Source: an uncultured Agathobacter sp. (lineage in GTDB: Bacteria > Bacillota > Clostridia > Lachnospirales > Lachnospiraceae). Taken from it: a stretch of 14,151 nt of DNA. Location: NCBI GenBank assembly GCA_934316545.1, contig CAKRDT010000036.1, positions 1-14,151 on the forward strand. Reading direction: 5' to 3'. The position numbers were made by a program, and so were the translations under genes. Under the pieces are notes generated by a model. The model made no database searches and was not told the DNA's origin. It saw only the letters and a list, made by a program, of their open reading frames with translations. This document shows positions 5,851 through 13,283 of the stretch, piece by piece; the stretch's first letter is position 1, and each line of letters begins with the position of its first letter.

Positions 5851-6861
5851 ATGAAACTTAAGATGAAAGGCTTATTGAAACAAACTGAGTTTTATGTGTT
5901 TTGTATTATTGTTGCATTCGCACTCATCATCCAAGTACGTTCCGGGCTGTTTTTTACAAGCAATAATTTAATGGATCTGGTTCGCTCCATGATCATACCG
6001 GGAATTTATGCAATATGTGCGTTGCTTAGTTTTGTAAGTACCGGTGCGGATGTATCGTTTCCGTTAATTGCAGCGTTATCTGCGTATATTGCGGTAACAC
6101 TGGGAAACCGTTTTTCGTTAGGTGTCATTCCGATTTTTGTGATTGCCATTGTCGTTGGCTGCCTGATTGGCTGCATAAATGGTTTTTTTATAGTGAAATA
6201 CAAGTTTAACAGTCTGATCGTTACACTTGGTACGTCGTCGATCTGCAGCGGCATTTTATTTGGTACGTTTGAAGCGGGAAGAACGGAACTCCCGGAGAAA
6301 CTTTATGCATTAAGTAAGATTAATCTGGTTACGGTAACCAATGCAAAGTCCGGTCTTAGTTCTTCGCTTCCGTTTACGTTTGTTATTATGATTGTTCTTT
6401 ATCTGATTGCATATTTTATCCTGAATTATACGATGGCAGGACGAAGCGTGTATGCGGTTGGAGGAGATGAAGTAAGTGCGGAAAGAGCCGGAATCAATGT
6501 TGGAAAAGTGAGATTCCTGGTGTTTGTTGTAAATGGCGGTATTGCAGCGATTGCAGGTCTCTGTTATGCAATGATGTCTTATTTTTATCTGCCGAATGAG
6601 TACGCGGGAGAGGAAATGCTGGTTATCGCAGCGGTTGTTCTTGGCGGAACACGTATGATTGGTGGTATTGGAACACTTAGAGGATGTCTTCTTGGAACAC
6701 TGCTTCTTACGATGGTTTCCAATAGTCTGATTCTGCTTGGAATCTCTGTATATTGGGAAAAAGTATTTATTGGAGCAATCATTATTATCGGTACAGCGGT
6801 ATCCGCGATGCAGGCGATGCGGGCATCCAGGACATCAGCAAAAAAGAAGGGGGCAGCGTAG
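5851..6861 (+). CDS. Sugar ABC transporter permease 1 (BPD_transp_2 / RbsC-LsrC family)
   Basis: A 336-residue, very hydrophobic inner-membrane protein with about 8-10 predicted membrane segments. It is of the ribose/xylose/AI-2 permease family: the cytoplasmic loop reads YAVGGDEVSAERAGINVGKVRF, matching the family's GGN..AA..SGI coupling region, and is followed by VLGGTRMIGGIGTLRGCLLG. The N-terminal segment starts after KGLLKQTEFYVF. The start ATG 5851 follows AGGAGAGGAG (5834-5843), which overlaps the ATPase stop codon. The paralogous permease follows after 2 bp, so the channel is probably a heterodimer as in LsrC-LsrD. Substrate is inferred from the epimerase and kinase downstream. Confidence 0.92.
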   Translation: MKLKMKGLLKQTEFYVFCIIVAFALIIQVRSGLFFTSNNLMDLVRSMIIPGIYAICALLSFVSTGADVSFPLIAALSAYIAVTLGNRFSLGVIPIFVIAIVVGCLIGCINGFFIVKYKFNSLIVTLGTSSICSGILFGTFEAGRTELPEKLYALSKINLVTVTNAKSGLSSSLPFTFVIMIVLYLIAYFILNYTMAGRSVYAVGGDEVSAERAGINVGKVRFLVFVVNGGIAAIAGLCYAMMSYFYLPNEYAGEEMLVIAAVVLGGTRMIGGIGTLRGCLLGTLLLTMVSNSLILLGISVYWEKVFIGAIIIIGTAVSAMQAMRASRTSAKKKGAA

Positions 6862-6863
6862 AC

Positions 6864-7862
6864 ATGAATGAAGCAAAGAAAATGAAAAAGGGTATGACCC
6901 TACCTTTCGATGAAAATTCAAGAAGATTAATTATTATTCTAGTGGCACTGCTTTTTATTACAGGAATTACAAAGTCCTCACAGTTTTTAAATGTCGGTAA
7001 TGTTCAGTCCATCGGCAAGCAGCTCACAGAATATGGTCTTATGTCGCTTGGAATGGGTGTCTGCATGCTGAGTGGTGGAATTGATCTGTCAACGGTCTAT
7101 ATTGCAAACCTTTGTGGTATTAGTGCGGGACTGATCATTCAGAGCAATACAAGTGGCGTGATGGGAATTGTTCTTGCATGTGTTGTTGCACTTGTTGTAG
7201 GTGCTTTATGCGGTATCTTTAATGGATTTCTGGTCAGCTTTCTTAACATTCCACCGATGCTTGCAACCTTGGGAAGCTATGAACTGTATATGGGAATATC
7301 GATCGTACTGTCAAAAGGAAGTACTGTTTCCGCAAACGGTCAGTTTAACATTCTTTCAGCGATGACCATTTTCGGAATCCCATTCCCTTTTATTCTGTTT
7401 TTGCTTTGCACCATTATTTTAACTCTGATTATGAGTAAAACAAGCTTTGGAAATAAAGTGTATCTGGTAGGAACAAATGCAAAATCTTCAAAATTTGCCG
7501 GAATCAATGTAAAGAAGACAACATTATGCTGCTATATGATTTCAGGAATCCTGTCTGCGATTGCAGGACTTGTAAGTTTATCAAGATTGAATTCCGCAAA
7601 GGCTGATTTCGGAACAAGTTATACCATGCAGACGATTCTGGTTGCTGTTTTAGGTGGAATCAATCCGGATGGAGGATTTGGTAACATCCCAGGTATTGCT
7701 TTTGCGGTCATTATTCTGCAGACCTTGTCGTCCTATTTGAACCAGTTCCCGGCGATCAGTAATTACTATCGGGATATGATCTGGGGAGTAGCGTTACTTG
7801 CGGTTCTGGTATTTAATATTACGATTTCAAAGAAACGTGCGAAAAAGGCTGCATCTAAATAG
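6864..7862 (+). CDS. Sugar ABC transporter permease 2 (BPD_transp_2 / RbsC-LsrD family)
   Basis: A 332-residue membrane protein of the same family as its neighbour but clearly divergent, expected to form the other half of the translocation channel. Family marks are LGMGVCMLSGGIDLSTVY near the first helices, the loop VYLVGTNAKSSKFAGINVKKT, and AVLGGINPDGGFGNIPG. The C-terminus is basic (KKRAKKAASK), as expected for a cytoplasmic tail. The start ATG 6864 lies 2 bp after the permease-1 stop, with AAGGGGG (6847-6853) about 10 bp upstream. A longer in-frame opening from 6753 lies inside permease 1 and was rejected. Confidence 0.92.
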   Translation: MNEAKKMKKGMTLPFDENSRRLIIILVALLFITGITKSSQFLNVGNVQSIGKQLTEYGLMSLGMGVCMLSGGIDLSTVYIANLCGISAGLIIQSNTSGVMGIVLACVVALVVGALCGIFNGFLVSFLNIPPMLATLGSYELYMGISIVLSKGSTVSANGQFNILSAMTIFGIPFPFILFLLCTIILTLIMSKTSFGNKVYLVGTNAKSSKFAGINVKKTTLCCYMISGILSAIAGLVSLSRLNSAKADFGTSYTMQTILVAVLGGINPDGGFGNIPGIAFAVIILQTLSSYLNQFPAISNYYRDMIWGVALLAVLVFNITISKKRAKKAASK

Positions 7863-7879
7863 AAAAGGAGGAATATGTG

Positions 7880-8764
7880 ATGCAACACGGAATTTATTAT
7901 GCATATTGGGAGCATGAATGGGATGGCGATTACCATTATTATATTGATAAGGTGGCAAAACTTGGATATGACATTTTAGAAATTGCCGCAGGTCCGCTTC
8001 CGGAATATAGTGATGGGGATCTAAAGGCACTAAAGGATCATGCAAAAGAACAGAATATTCGTCTTACGGTGGGGTATGGCCCGGCACCGGAAAATAATAT
8101 CGCAAGCAGTGATCCGAAGGTGCGTCAGCATGCGCTGGCATTCTATACGGATTTATTCCAGAGAATGGAAAAAATCGGGGCAACACTGATTGGCGGGGCT
8201 CTTTATTCCTGCTGGCCGATTGATTATTCGAAACCAGTCGACAAGAAGGGGGATTGGGAACGTGGAATTGAAGGCATGGCAAAACTTGGCAAAATCGCTT
8301 CGGAATGTGGAATTGAAGTGCTTGGACTTGAGTGCCTGAATCGTTTTGAAAACCACGTGCTGAATACAGCAGCGGAAGGGGTTTCCTTTGTTAAAAGTGT
8401 TAGGGAATTAGAGCCAAAGGCTTCCAATGTAAGCGTTATGCTGGATACTTTTCATATGAATATTGAAGAAGAGAGCATCGGTGCCGCAATCCGTACAGCA
8501 GGCAGTTTATTGGGACATTTTCATACCGGTGAGTGCAACCGTATGGTTCCTGGCAAAGGAAGAACACCTTGGAGGGAAATTGGGGAAGCACTTCGTGATA
8601 TCAAATATGATAAGACAGTAGTTATGGAACCTTTTGTCATGCTGGGAGGAACGGTAGGACAAAACATTAAAATATGGCGTGATATTGTATCGGATACCAG
8701 TGAGGAAGCATTGGATCGGGATGCTAAGGCAGCGTTGGAATTTGAACGTTATATGCTTGGTTAA
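7880..8764 (+). CDS. dpe: D-psicose (D-allulose) 3-epimerase
   Basis: A 294-residue TIM-barrel enzyme that interconverts D-psicose (D-allulose) and D-fructose at C3 using a divalent metal, usually Mn or Co. It is close, from memory, to the characterised enzymes of Agrobacterium tumefaciens and Clostridium cellulolyticum: the start HGIYYAYWEHEW, then IGGALYSCWPIDYSKPVDKKGDWERG, LNRFENHVLNTAAEGV and VMLDTFHMNIEEESIG. All four metal ligands are visible: Glu151 (LECLNRF), Asp189 (MLDTF), His215 (HFHTGE) and Glu250 (VMEPF). A few extra residues (near RELEPKASNV) precede the Asp strand. The start ATG 7880 is preferred; AAAGGAGG lies at 7864-7871, and GTG 7877 directly before it is the alternative. 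Related tagatose/ketose 3-epimerases have the same fold, so activity on other ketohexoses is possible. Confidence 0.93.
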   Translation: MQHGIYYAYWEHEWDGDYHYYIDKVAKLGYDILEIAAGPLPEYSDGDLKALKDHAKEQNIRLTVGYGPAPENNIASSDPKVRQHALAFYTDLFQRMEKIGATLIGGALYSCWPIDYSKPVDKKGDWERGIEGMAKLGKIASECGIEVLGLECLNRFENHVLNTAAEGVSFVKSVRELEPKASNVSVMLDTFHMNIEEESIGAAIRTAGSLLGHFHTGECNRMVPGKGRTPWREIGEALRDIKYDKTVVMEPFVMLGGTVGQNIKIWRDIVSDTSEEALDRDAKAALEFERYMLG

Positions 8765-8779
8765 GCAGGAGGAAGCAGC

Positions 8780-9745
8780 GTGAAGAAGTATGATGTGATC
8801 GCTCTTGGAGAGCTATTGATTGATTTTACGGATTATGGCACAAGTGAGCAGACAAATCCTGTTTTTGAAGCAAATCCCGGAGGTGCTCCATGCAATGTGC
8901 TTGCCTTGTTGAAAAAGTATGGCAGGTCGTGTGCTTTCATCGGCAAAATCGGAGAGGATCTGTTTGGGAAAATGCTGACAGATATTCTGGATGAAATCGG
9001 AATTGATCACAAGGGACTGATTGTTGATCCGTATTATAATACAACATTAGCGTTTGTGAAAAACTTTGAAAACGGAGACCGTGAATTTTCCTTTTATCGA
9101 CATCCGGGGGCTGATATGATGCTGAAAGCATCCGAAGTTGCTTATGATCTGATTCGGCAGGCTGAAATTTTTCATTTTGGTACATTATCCATGACGGATG
9201 AAATGGTTAGAGAAGCAACGATTCAGGCAATCGCATTGGCTAAGGAACAGGGATTATTAATTTCTTTTGATCCGAATCTTCGTCCACCGCTCTGGAAAAG
9301 CATGGATGAGGCAAAGCGGCAGATTGCATATGGCTTCAGTCAATGTGATGTTTTGAAAATATCGGATAACGAAATTGAATTTATGACAGGAACATCAGAT
9401 TTTGATGAAGGTGTACGAATTTTGATGGAGAAGTATCCGAATATCCGGCTGTTGAATCTGACCGCAGGTGCGGATGGCAGCTATTCGTATTATCAGGGCA
9501 ATAAGGTATTTGCACCGTCGTATCTGTTGGGAGGAACCGTAGATACGACAGGCGCCGGAGACACATTTTGCGGCAGTGTATTAAATTATCTTCTGGAGCA
9601 TGATATCGATCATCTGACAGAGGCACAATTGGGTGAAATGCTTAGGATCTCCAATGCGGCGGCATACCTTGTTACAACCCAAAAGGGCGCAATCCGTTCT
9701 ATGCCCAATCCGGATGAAGTCACTAAAATTGTAAAAGGCGAATAG
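8780..9745 (+). CDS. PfkB-family carbohydrate kinase, fructokinase-like
   Basis: A 321-residue cytosolic ribokinase/fructokinase-fold enzyme. It shows the first PfkB signature (NPGGAPCNVLALLKKYG, from residue 32) and the second (DTTGAGDTFCGS, from residue 255), with catalytic base Asp261 and the GAGD anion hole. The start VIALGELLIDFTDYG and the segment ISFDPNLRPPLWKS are fructokinase-like. It would phosphorylate fructose made by the epimerase upstream, giving fructose 6-phosphate; direct phosphorylation of allulose is an alternative. The start is GTG 8780, with AGGAGG (8767-8772) 7 bp upstream and only 15 bp after the epimerase stop. It is the last gene of the operon, with a terminator 15 bp after its stop. 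Confidence 0.92.
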   Translation: MKKYDVIALGELLIDFTDYGTSEQTNPVFEANPGGAPCNVLALLKKYGRSCAFIGKIGEDLFGKMLTDILDEIGIDHKGLIVDPYYNTTLAFVKNFENGDREFSFYRHPGADMMLKASEVAYDLIRQAEIFHFGTLSMTDEMVREATIQAIALAKEQGLLISFDPNLRPPLWKSMDEAKRQIAYGFSQCDVLKISDNEIEFMTGTSDFDEGVRILMEKYPNIRLLNLTAGADGSYSYYQGNKVFAPSYLLGGTVDTTGAGDTFCGSVLNYLLEHDIDHLTEAQLGEMLRISNAAAYLVTTQKGAIRSMPNPDEVTKIVKGE

Positions 9746-9760
9746 TACTCATACTTTTTT

Positions 9761-9808
9761 TACCTCTGCATAAACTGTACAAACACAGTAATGCAGAGGT
9801 ATTTTTTT
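9761..9808 (+). terminator. Strong rho-independent terminator of the sugar operon
   Basis: TACCTCTGCAT (9761-9771) pairs perfectly with ATGCAGAGGTA (9791-9801), and inside it ACTGT (9774-9778) pairs with ACAGT (9785-9789). Seven T residues follow (9802-9808). The T-tract overlaps the TTG start codon of spoIIID at 9807, and AGAGGT in the 3' arm can serve as that gene's Shine-Dalgarno. Confidence 0.92.
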
Positions 9809-10073
9809 GAAAACTTATATTGAGGAGCGAGCCATCGAGATCGCTAATTATATGATTGAAAACAACGCCACGGTGCGGCAGGCGGCTAAAAATTTCGGGA
9901 TCAGCAAGAGTACGGTACATAAAGATGTGACTGAGCGCCTGGAGCAGATTAATCCGGCACTGGCGGCGGAGGCAAGAAAAGTTATCGATGTCAATAAATC
10001 GGAACGGCACATCCGCGGTGGCATGGCAACGAAAGAGAAATACGCGCATCAGCATGAGCAGGCAGCAGTATAG
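9807..10073 (+). CDS. spoIIID: Sporulation transcriptional regulator SpoIIID
   Basis: An 88-residue DNA-binding protein, close to the 93 residues of Bacillus subtilis SpoIIID. The helix-turn-helix is at about residues 23-42 (VRQAAKNFGISKSTVHKDVTERL), followed by the conserved INPALAAEARKVIDVNKSERHIRGGMATKEKY. It is a mother-cell regulator that acts together with sigma-E. The start is TTG 9807 (MKTYIEERAIEI), which aligns with the family N-terminus; the next in-frame ATG would remove conserved residues. Its start codon lies in the T-tract of the sugar-operon terminator and its only Shine-Dalgarno-like sequence, AGAGGT (9795-9800), in the hairpin. CATACTTT (9750-9757) resembles a sigma-E -10 box, but no good -35 is seen. 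It shows that the organism comes from a spore-forming lineage. Confidence 0.92.
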   Translation: MKTYIEERAIEIANYMIENNATVRQAAKNFGISKSTVHKDVTERLEQINPALAAEARKVIDVNKSERHIRGGMATKEKYAHQHEQAAV

Positions 10074-10160
10074 GGCGATGTCTGGTTAGGCTGTGATGGA
10101 GCTGCAAAAGAAATGGGGCATCGTATTGGAAGAAAAACAAGCGCAATATGGAGGAAATGC

Positions 10161-10188
10161 TTGCATTATTCAATGGAGAGGTTATAAT
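10161..10188 (+). promoter_or_regulatory. Sigma-A promoter of the thi operon
   Basis: TTGCAT (10161-10166) and TATAAT (10183-10188) are spaced by 16 bp. Transcription would start near 10195, about 20 nt before the TPP riboswitch core. The stretch 10074-10160 between spoIIID and this promoter shows no gene and no clear terminator. Confidence 0.75.
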
Positions 10189-10214
10189 ACTAGGTGGTTC
10201 GAAAGAATCAGAAA

Positions 10215-10302
10215 CAAAATGGGGTGCTCGCGCAGACGGGCTGAGAGTAAGCAGATGCTTTAACCCACAACCTGATTTGGATAATGCCAACGTAGGGAAA
10301 TA
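10215..10302 (+). ncRNA. TPP riboswitch (THI element)
   Basis: The conserved TPP-aptamer pieces occur in order: GGGGTGC (10221-10227), GCTGAGAG (10240-10247), ACCC (10263-10266), and ACCTGATTTGGATAATGCC with ACGTAGGGAA (10270-10299). GCTCG (10226-10230) can pair with CGGGC (10237-10241), and AAGCA with TGCTT (10249-10260) forms an extra hairpin. TGGG pairs with CCCA for P2; P1 is weak or unusual here. It senses thiamine diphosphate and switches the thi genes off when the cofactor is plentiful. Confidence 0.95.
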
Positions 10303-10317
10303 GCGCATAATAAATGG

Positions 10318-10354
10318 ATGCAGGATTCCGGTTGGAGTTCTGCATTTTGTTTTT
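10318..10354 (+). terminator. Riboswitch-controlled terminator (expression platform)
   Basis: ATGCAGGATTCC (10318-10329) pairs with GGAGTTCTGCAT (10334-10345) around a GGTT loop, with two G-U pairs, and is followed by TTTGTTTTT. It lies 16-50 nt after the aptamer and ends 7 bp before the thiE ribosome binding site. TPP binding would favour this terminator. I could not identify the competing antiterminator with confidence. Confidence 0.85.
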
Positions 10355-10373
10355 AGTGACAAGGAGCGGTTTC

Positions 10374-11012
10374 ATGAAAAACTTTAACAAAGAATGGCTT
10401 CGGTTGTATGCGGTAACAGACCGTGCATGGCTTGGAGACGAAACATTATACGAACAGGTCGAAAAAGCGTTGCGGGGCGGAGCAACGATGGTTCAGATTC
10501 GTGAGAAGGAACTGGACGAGGCGCATTTTGAGGAGGAAGCGAAGCTGATTCAAAAGCTTTGCAGGACGTATCAGGTTCCGCTTATCATTAACGACAACGT
10601 TGCCCTTGCGAAACGCATCGATGCGGACGGCGTCCACATCGGACAGTCGGATATGGAGATGCAGAATGCAAGGGAGATCCTTGGAGAGGACAAGATCATT
10701 GGCGTGACAGCCAAGACGATCGAGCAGGCGCGCGCAGCGGAAGCGGCAGGCGCGGATTATCTCGGAAGCGGAGCAGTCTTTGGCAGCAGTACGAAGACGG
10801 ATGCGAAGCCGATGGATCACGCTTTGCTTGCGGAGATTTGTGCGAGCGTAACGATCCCGGTTGTGGCAATTGGCGGAATTACCGCAGATAATGTCGAGCA
10901 GCTGGAAGGCCGCGGCATGGCAGGTGTTGCCGTAGTCAGTGGCATTTTTGCATGCCCTGACATTGAGGCGGGAACGAAGCATCTTCGCGCACTCGTGGAT
11001 ACGATCCTCTAA
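10374..11012 (+). CDS. thiE: Thiamine phosphate synthase ThiE
   Basis: A 212-residue TIM-barrel enzyme that joins hydroxymethylpyrimidine diphosphate and thiazole phosphate to give thiamine phosphate. Family marks are LYAVTDR at the start, MVQIREKELDE (pyrimidine and diphosphate contact, about residues 39-49), LIINDNVALAKRIDADGVHIGQSD with the metal-binding Asp, and YLGSGAVFGSSTKTDA. IPVVAIGGITADN and the C-terminal VAVVSGIF complete the barrel. The start ATG 10374 follows AAGGAG (10361-10366) by 7 bp; a longer in-frame opening from 10314 overlaps the riboswitch terminator and was rejected. It is the first gene under the TPP riboswitch. Confidence 0.95.
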   Translation: MKNFNKEWLRLYAVTDRAWLGDETLYEQVEKALRGGATMVQIREKELDEAHFEEEAKLIQKLCRTYQVPLIINDNVALAKRIDADGVHIGQSDMEMQNAREILGEDKIIGVTAKTIEQARAAEAAGADYLGSGAVFGSSTKTDAKPMDHALLAEICASVTIPVVAIGGITADNVEQLEGRGMAGVAVVSGIFACPDIEAGTKHLRALVDTIL

Positions 11013-11024
11013 AGAAAAAGAAAC

Positions 11025-11059
11025 AAGCGGTAGACCGGGGGCACCACTTTCTATCGCTT
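11025..11059 (+). other. Hairpin in the thiE-thiD gap
   Basis: AAGCGGTAGA (11025-11034) pairs with TCTATCGCTT (11050-11059), ten pairs with one G-U. No T-tract follows (TTGGCG), so it may stabilise or process the mRNA. The 140-bp gap between thiE and thiD is long for this operon and otherwise shows nothing recognisable. Confidence 0.45.
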
Positions 11060-11152
11060 TGGCGTAATGATTCATGACAAGACAGTTCATTTTCTTGACT
11101 GGCTCTTGAATCGTAACGCTTGAAAACAAAATTAATGCAAAGGAGAACAATT

Positions 11153-11947
11153 ATGAACACAGCATTAACAATCGCCGGAAGTGATTCCAGCGGAGGCGCC
11201 GGCATCCAGGCAGATATCAAGACAATGATGGCACATGGTGTATACGCGATGAGCGCCATTACGGCTTTGACTGCCCAGAATACAACCGGCGTAACAGATA
11301 TCATGGAGGTAACTCCGAAGTTTTTGGCAGAGCAGCTGGATTGTATTTTTACCGACATCTATCCGGATGCAGTCAAGACAGGAATGGTCGCATCCAGCGA
11401 ACTCATCGAGGTGATCGCAGACAAGCTGACCGAGTATCACGTAAAGAATATCGTGGTCGATCCTGTTATGGTGGCAACGAGTGGAGCGCGTCTCATCAGC
11501 GAGGAAGCCATCGGCACATTGAAAAGTAAATTATTACCGCTCGCAACTGTGATCACACCGAATATTCCGGAAGCGGAAGTGCTTTTCGGAAGTGAGATCA
11601 AGTCCGAGGCGGATATGGAGAAAGCAGCAGAAGCCATCTGTAACTCCTTAGGATGCGCGGTTCTGTTAAAAGGCGGTCATCAGTTAAACGATGCCAATGA
11701 CCTTCTCTTTCAGAAGGGACAGGAGCCGGTCTGGTTCAGGGGCAGACGCATCGACAACCCGAATACGCACGGAACCGGATGTACGTTATCTTCCGCAATT
11801 GCGTCGAACCTTGCGAAGGGATGTGACCTTACCACATCGGTAGAAAATGCGAAGAATTACATCTCAGGAGCGCTTGCTGCCATGCTTGACCTTGGAAAAG
11901 GAAGTGGCCCGATGAACCATGCGTTCGCAATAAAAGGGGAATATTAA
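11153..11947 (+). CDS. thiD: Hydroxymethylpyrimidine/phosphomethylpyrimidine kinase ThiD
   Basis: A 264-residue ribokinase-fold kinase that phosphorylates hydroxymethylpyrimidine twice to the diphosphate used by ThiE. Typical marks are ALTIAGSDSSGGAGIQADIKT at the start, HGVYAMSAITALTAQNT, VDPVMVATSGARLI, ITPNIPEAEVL, and NTHGTGCTLSSAIASNLAKG with the catalytic Cys at about residue 210. The start ATG 11153 follows AAAGGAG (11139-11145) by 7 bp; the longer in-frame start at 11120 has no ribosome binding site. It lies 12 bp before cytX, whose importer would supply the pyrimidine substrate. Confidence 0.95.
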   Translation: MNTALTIAGSDSSGGAGIQADIKTMMAHGVYAMSAITALTAQNTTGVTDIMEVTPKFLAEQLDCIFTDIYPDAVKTGMVASSELIEVIADKLTEYHVKNIVVDPVMVATSGARLISEEAIGTLKSKLLPLATVITPNIPEAEVLFGSEIKSEADMEKAAEAICNSLGCAVLLKGGHQLNDANDLLFQKGQEPVWFRGRRIDNPNTHGTGCTLSSAIASNLAKGCDLTTSVENAKNYISGALAAMLDLGKGSGPMNHAFAIKGEY

Positions 11948-11959
11948 AGGAGAGTACAC

Positions 11960-13147
11960 ATGGAGAAAAAAGGAACATCCGTATTCAGTAACGGACTTAT
12001 TTGGTTTGGTGCAGGTGTATCGATCGCTGAGATCCTGACAGGTACCTATTTTGCACCGCTTGGGTTTGGTAAGGCCATGGCTGCCATCTTACTCGGACAC
12101 CTGATCGGTGGTCTGATGATGTTTGCAGCAGGAATGATCGGCGCACGCGAGAAGAAGAGCGCCATGGAAACGGTAAAAATGAGTTTCGGTAACAAGGGAA
12201 GTCTGCTTTTTGCAATCTTAAATGTATTGCAGCTTGTCGGATGGACCGCGATCATGATCTATGATGGAGCACTCGCTGCCAATGGTATTTTTTCAACCGG
12301 AGAATGGGTTTGGGCGATCGTGATCGGCGTACTGATCATCGTTTGGATTCTGGTCGGACTGACGAATCTTGGAAAGTTAAACACGATCGCGATGGCAGCG
12401 CTTTTTATCCTGACACTGGTATTGTTCAAGGTTATCTTCCTTGGCGGCAACGGCGCGCAGGCAATCGTGGATGACAGCTTAAGCTTCGGTGCAGCAGTGG
12501 AGCTTGCAGTCGCAATGCCTCTGTCCTGGCTGCCACTGATCAGTGATTACACAAGAGAAGCCGAAAAGCCGCTTGCAGCAACATCGGTCAGCGTTATCGT
12601 ATATAGCATCGTCAGCATTTTCATGTACATGATCGGAATGGGCGCAGCCATCTACACCGGCGAGTCAGACATCGCACAGATCATGCTGAAGGCAGGATTC
12701 GGAATCGTTGGTCTGCTGATCATCGTATTTTCAACGGTTACAACCACATTCCTCGATGCGTATTCCGCAGGTGTATCCTGCGTATCGATCTCTGAGAAGA
12801 TTCCGGAGAAGTGGGCAGCAATCATCGTGACCATCATCGGAACGATCGCAGCGATTGTGTATCCGATGGACAATATCACCAACTTCCTGTACCTGATCGG
12901 TTCGGTTTTCGCACCGATGATCGCTGTGCAGATCGCGGATTACTTCATCCTGAAAAAAGCCGATTCCTTCAGGATTTCGTTCAATATCCTAAATCTGATT
13001 ATCTGGCTGATCGGCTTTGTTTTGTACCGCATTCTTATGCATGTGGATACGCCGGTCGGAAATACTCTGCCGGATATGGTGATCACGATCATCATCTGCC
13101 TGATCGTGAATGCAGTAAGTAAAGCGGTAAGCAAGCAGAAGCAGTAA
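11960..13147 (+). CDS. cytX: Putative hydroxymethylpyrimidine transporter CytX
   Basis: A 395-residue integral membrane protein of the NCS1 (cytosine/purine/HMP permease) family, with about 12 hydrophobic segments. The start GLIWFGAGVSIAEILTGTYFAPLGFGKAM and the LGHLIGG segment are characteristic of the CytX branch; MPLSWLPLISDYTREAEKP lies in the middle, where the substrate-site helix is expected. CytX genes are commonly found under TPP riboswitches and are predicted to import hydroxymethylpyrimidine from salvage. The ribosome binding site AAAGGAGAG (11946-11954) overlaps the thiD stop codon, so the two genes are tightly coupled. Confidence 0.92.
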   Translation: MEKKGTSVFSNGLIWFGAGVSIAEILTGTYFAPLGFGKAMAAILLGHLIGGLMMFAAGMIGAREKKSAMETVKMSFGNKGSLLFAILNVLQLVGWTAIMIYDGALAANGIFSTGEWVWAIVIGVLIIVWILVGLTNLGKLNTIAMAALFILTLVLFKVIFLGGNGAQAIVDDSLSFGAAVELAVAMPLSWLPLISDYTREAEKPLAATSVSVIVYSIVSIFMYMIGMGAAIYTGESDIAQIMLKAGFGIVGLLIIVFSTVTTTFLDAYSAGVSCVSISEKIPEKWAAIIVTIIGTIAAIVYPMDNITNFLYLIGSVFAPMIAVQIADYFILKKADSFRISFNILNLIIWLIGFVLYRILMHVDTPVGNTLPDMVITIIICLIVNAVSKAVSKQKQ

Positions 13148-13283
13148 ATGATTCCTTCTTTTTGGATGGAAAATTTGCTGAGATATCTGTGAAGAGTTGA
13201 CATGCACACCGACCAAAATGGGGTAACGATGATTAATTGTTGTCCAGTGGTCAGTGTTCCAACAGAAAGAGAGGACATTACTT

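Noticed and set aside
10096..10263. Forward open frame of 55 codons starting MELQKKWGIV
   Set aside because: It runs through the thi promoter and into the TPP riboswitch, has no ribosome binding site and no recognisable family.
10446..11150. Long reverse-strand open frame (234 codons) opposite thiE
   Set aside because: Its composition follows the codon structure of thiE on the other strand, it has no promoter or ribosome binding site, and thiE is certain.
13197..13229. Separate promoter before thiW (TTGACA at 13197)
   Set aside because: No -10 hexamer at a proper distance; the nearest TAACGA is 21 bp away. ThiW is better read as part of the operon.
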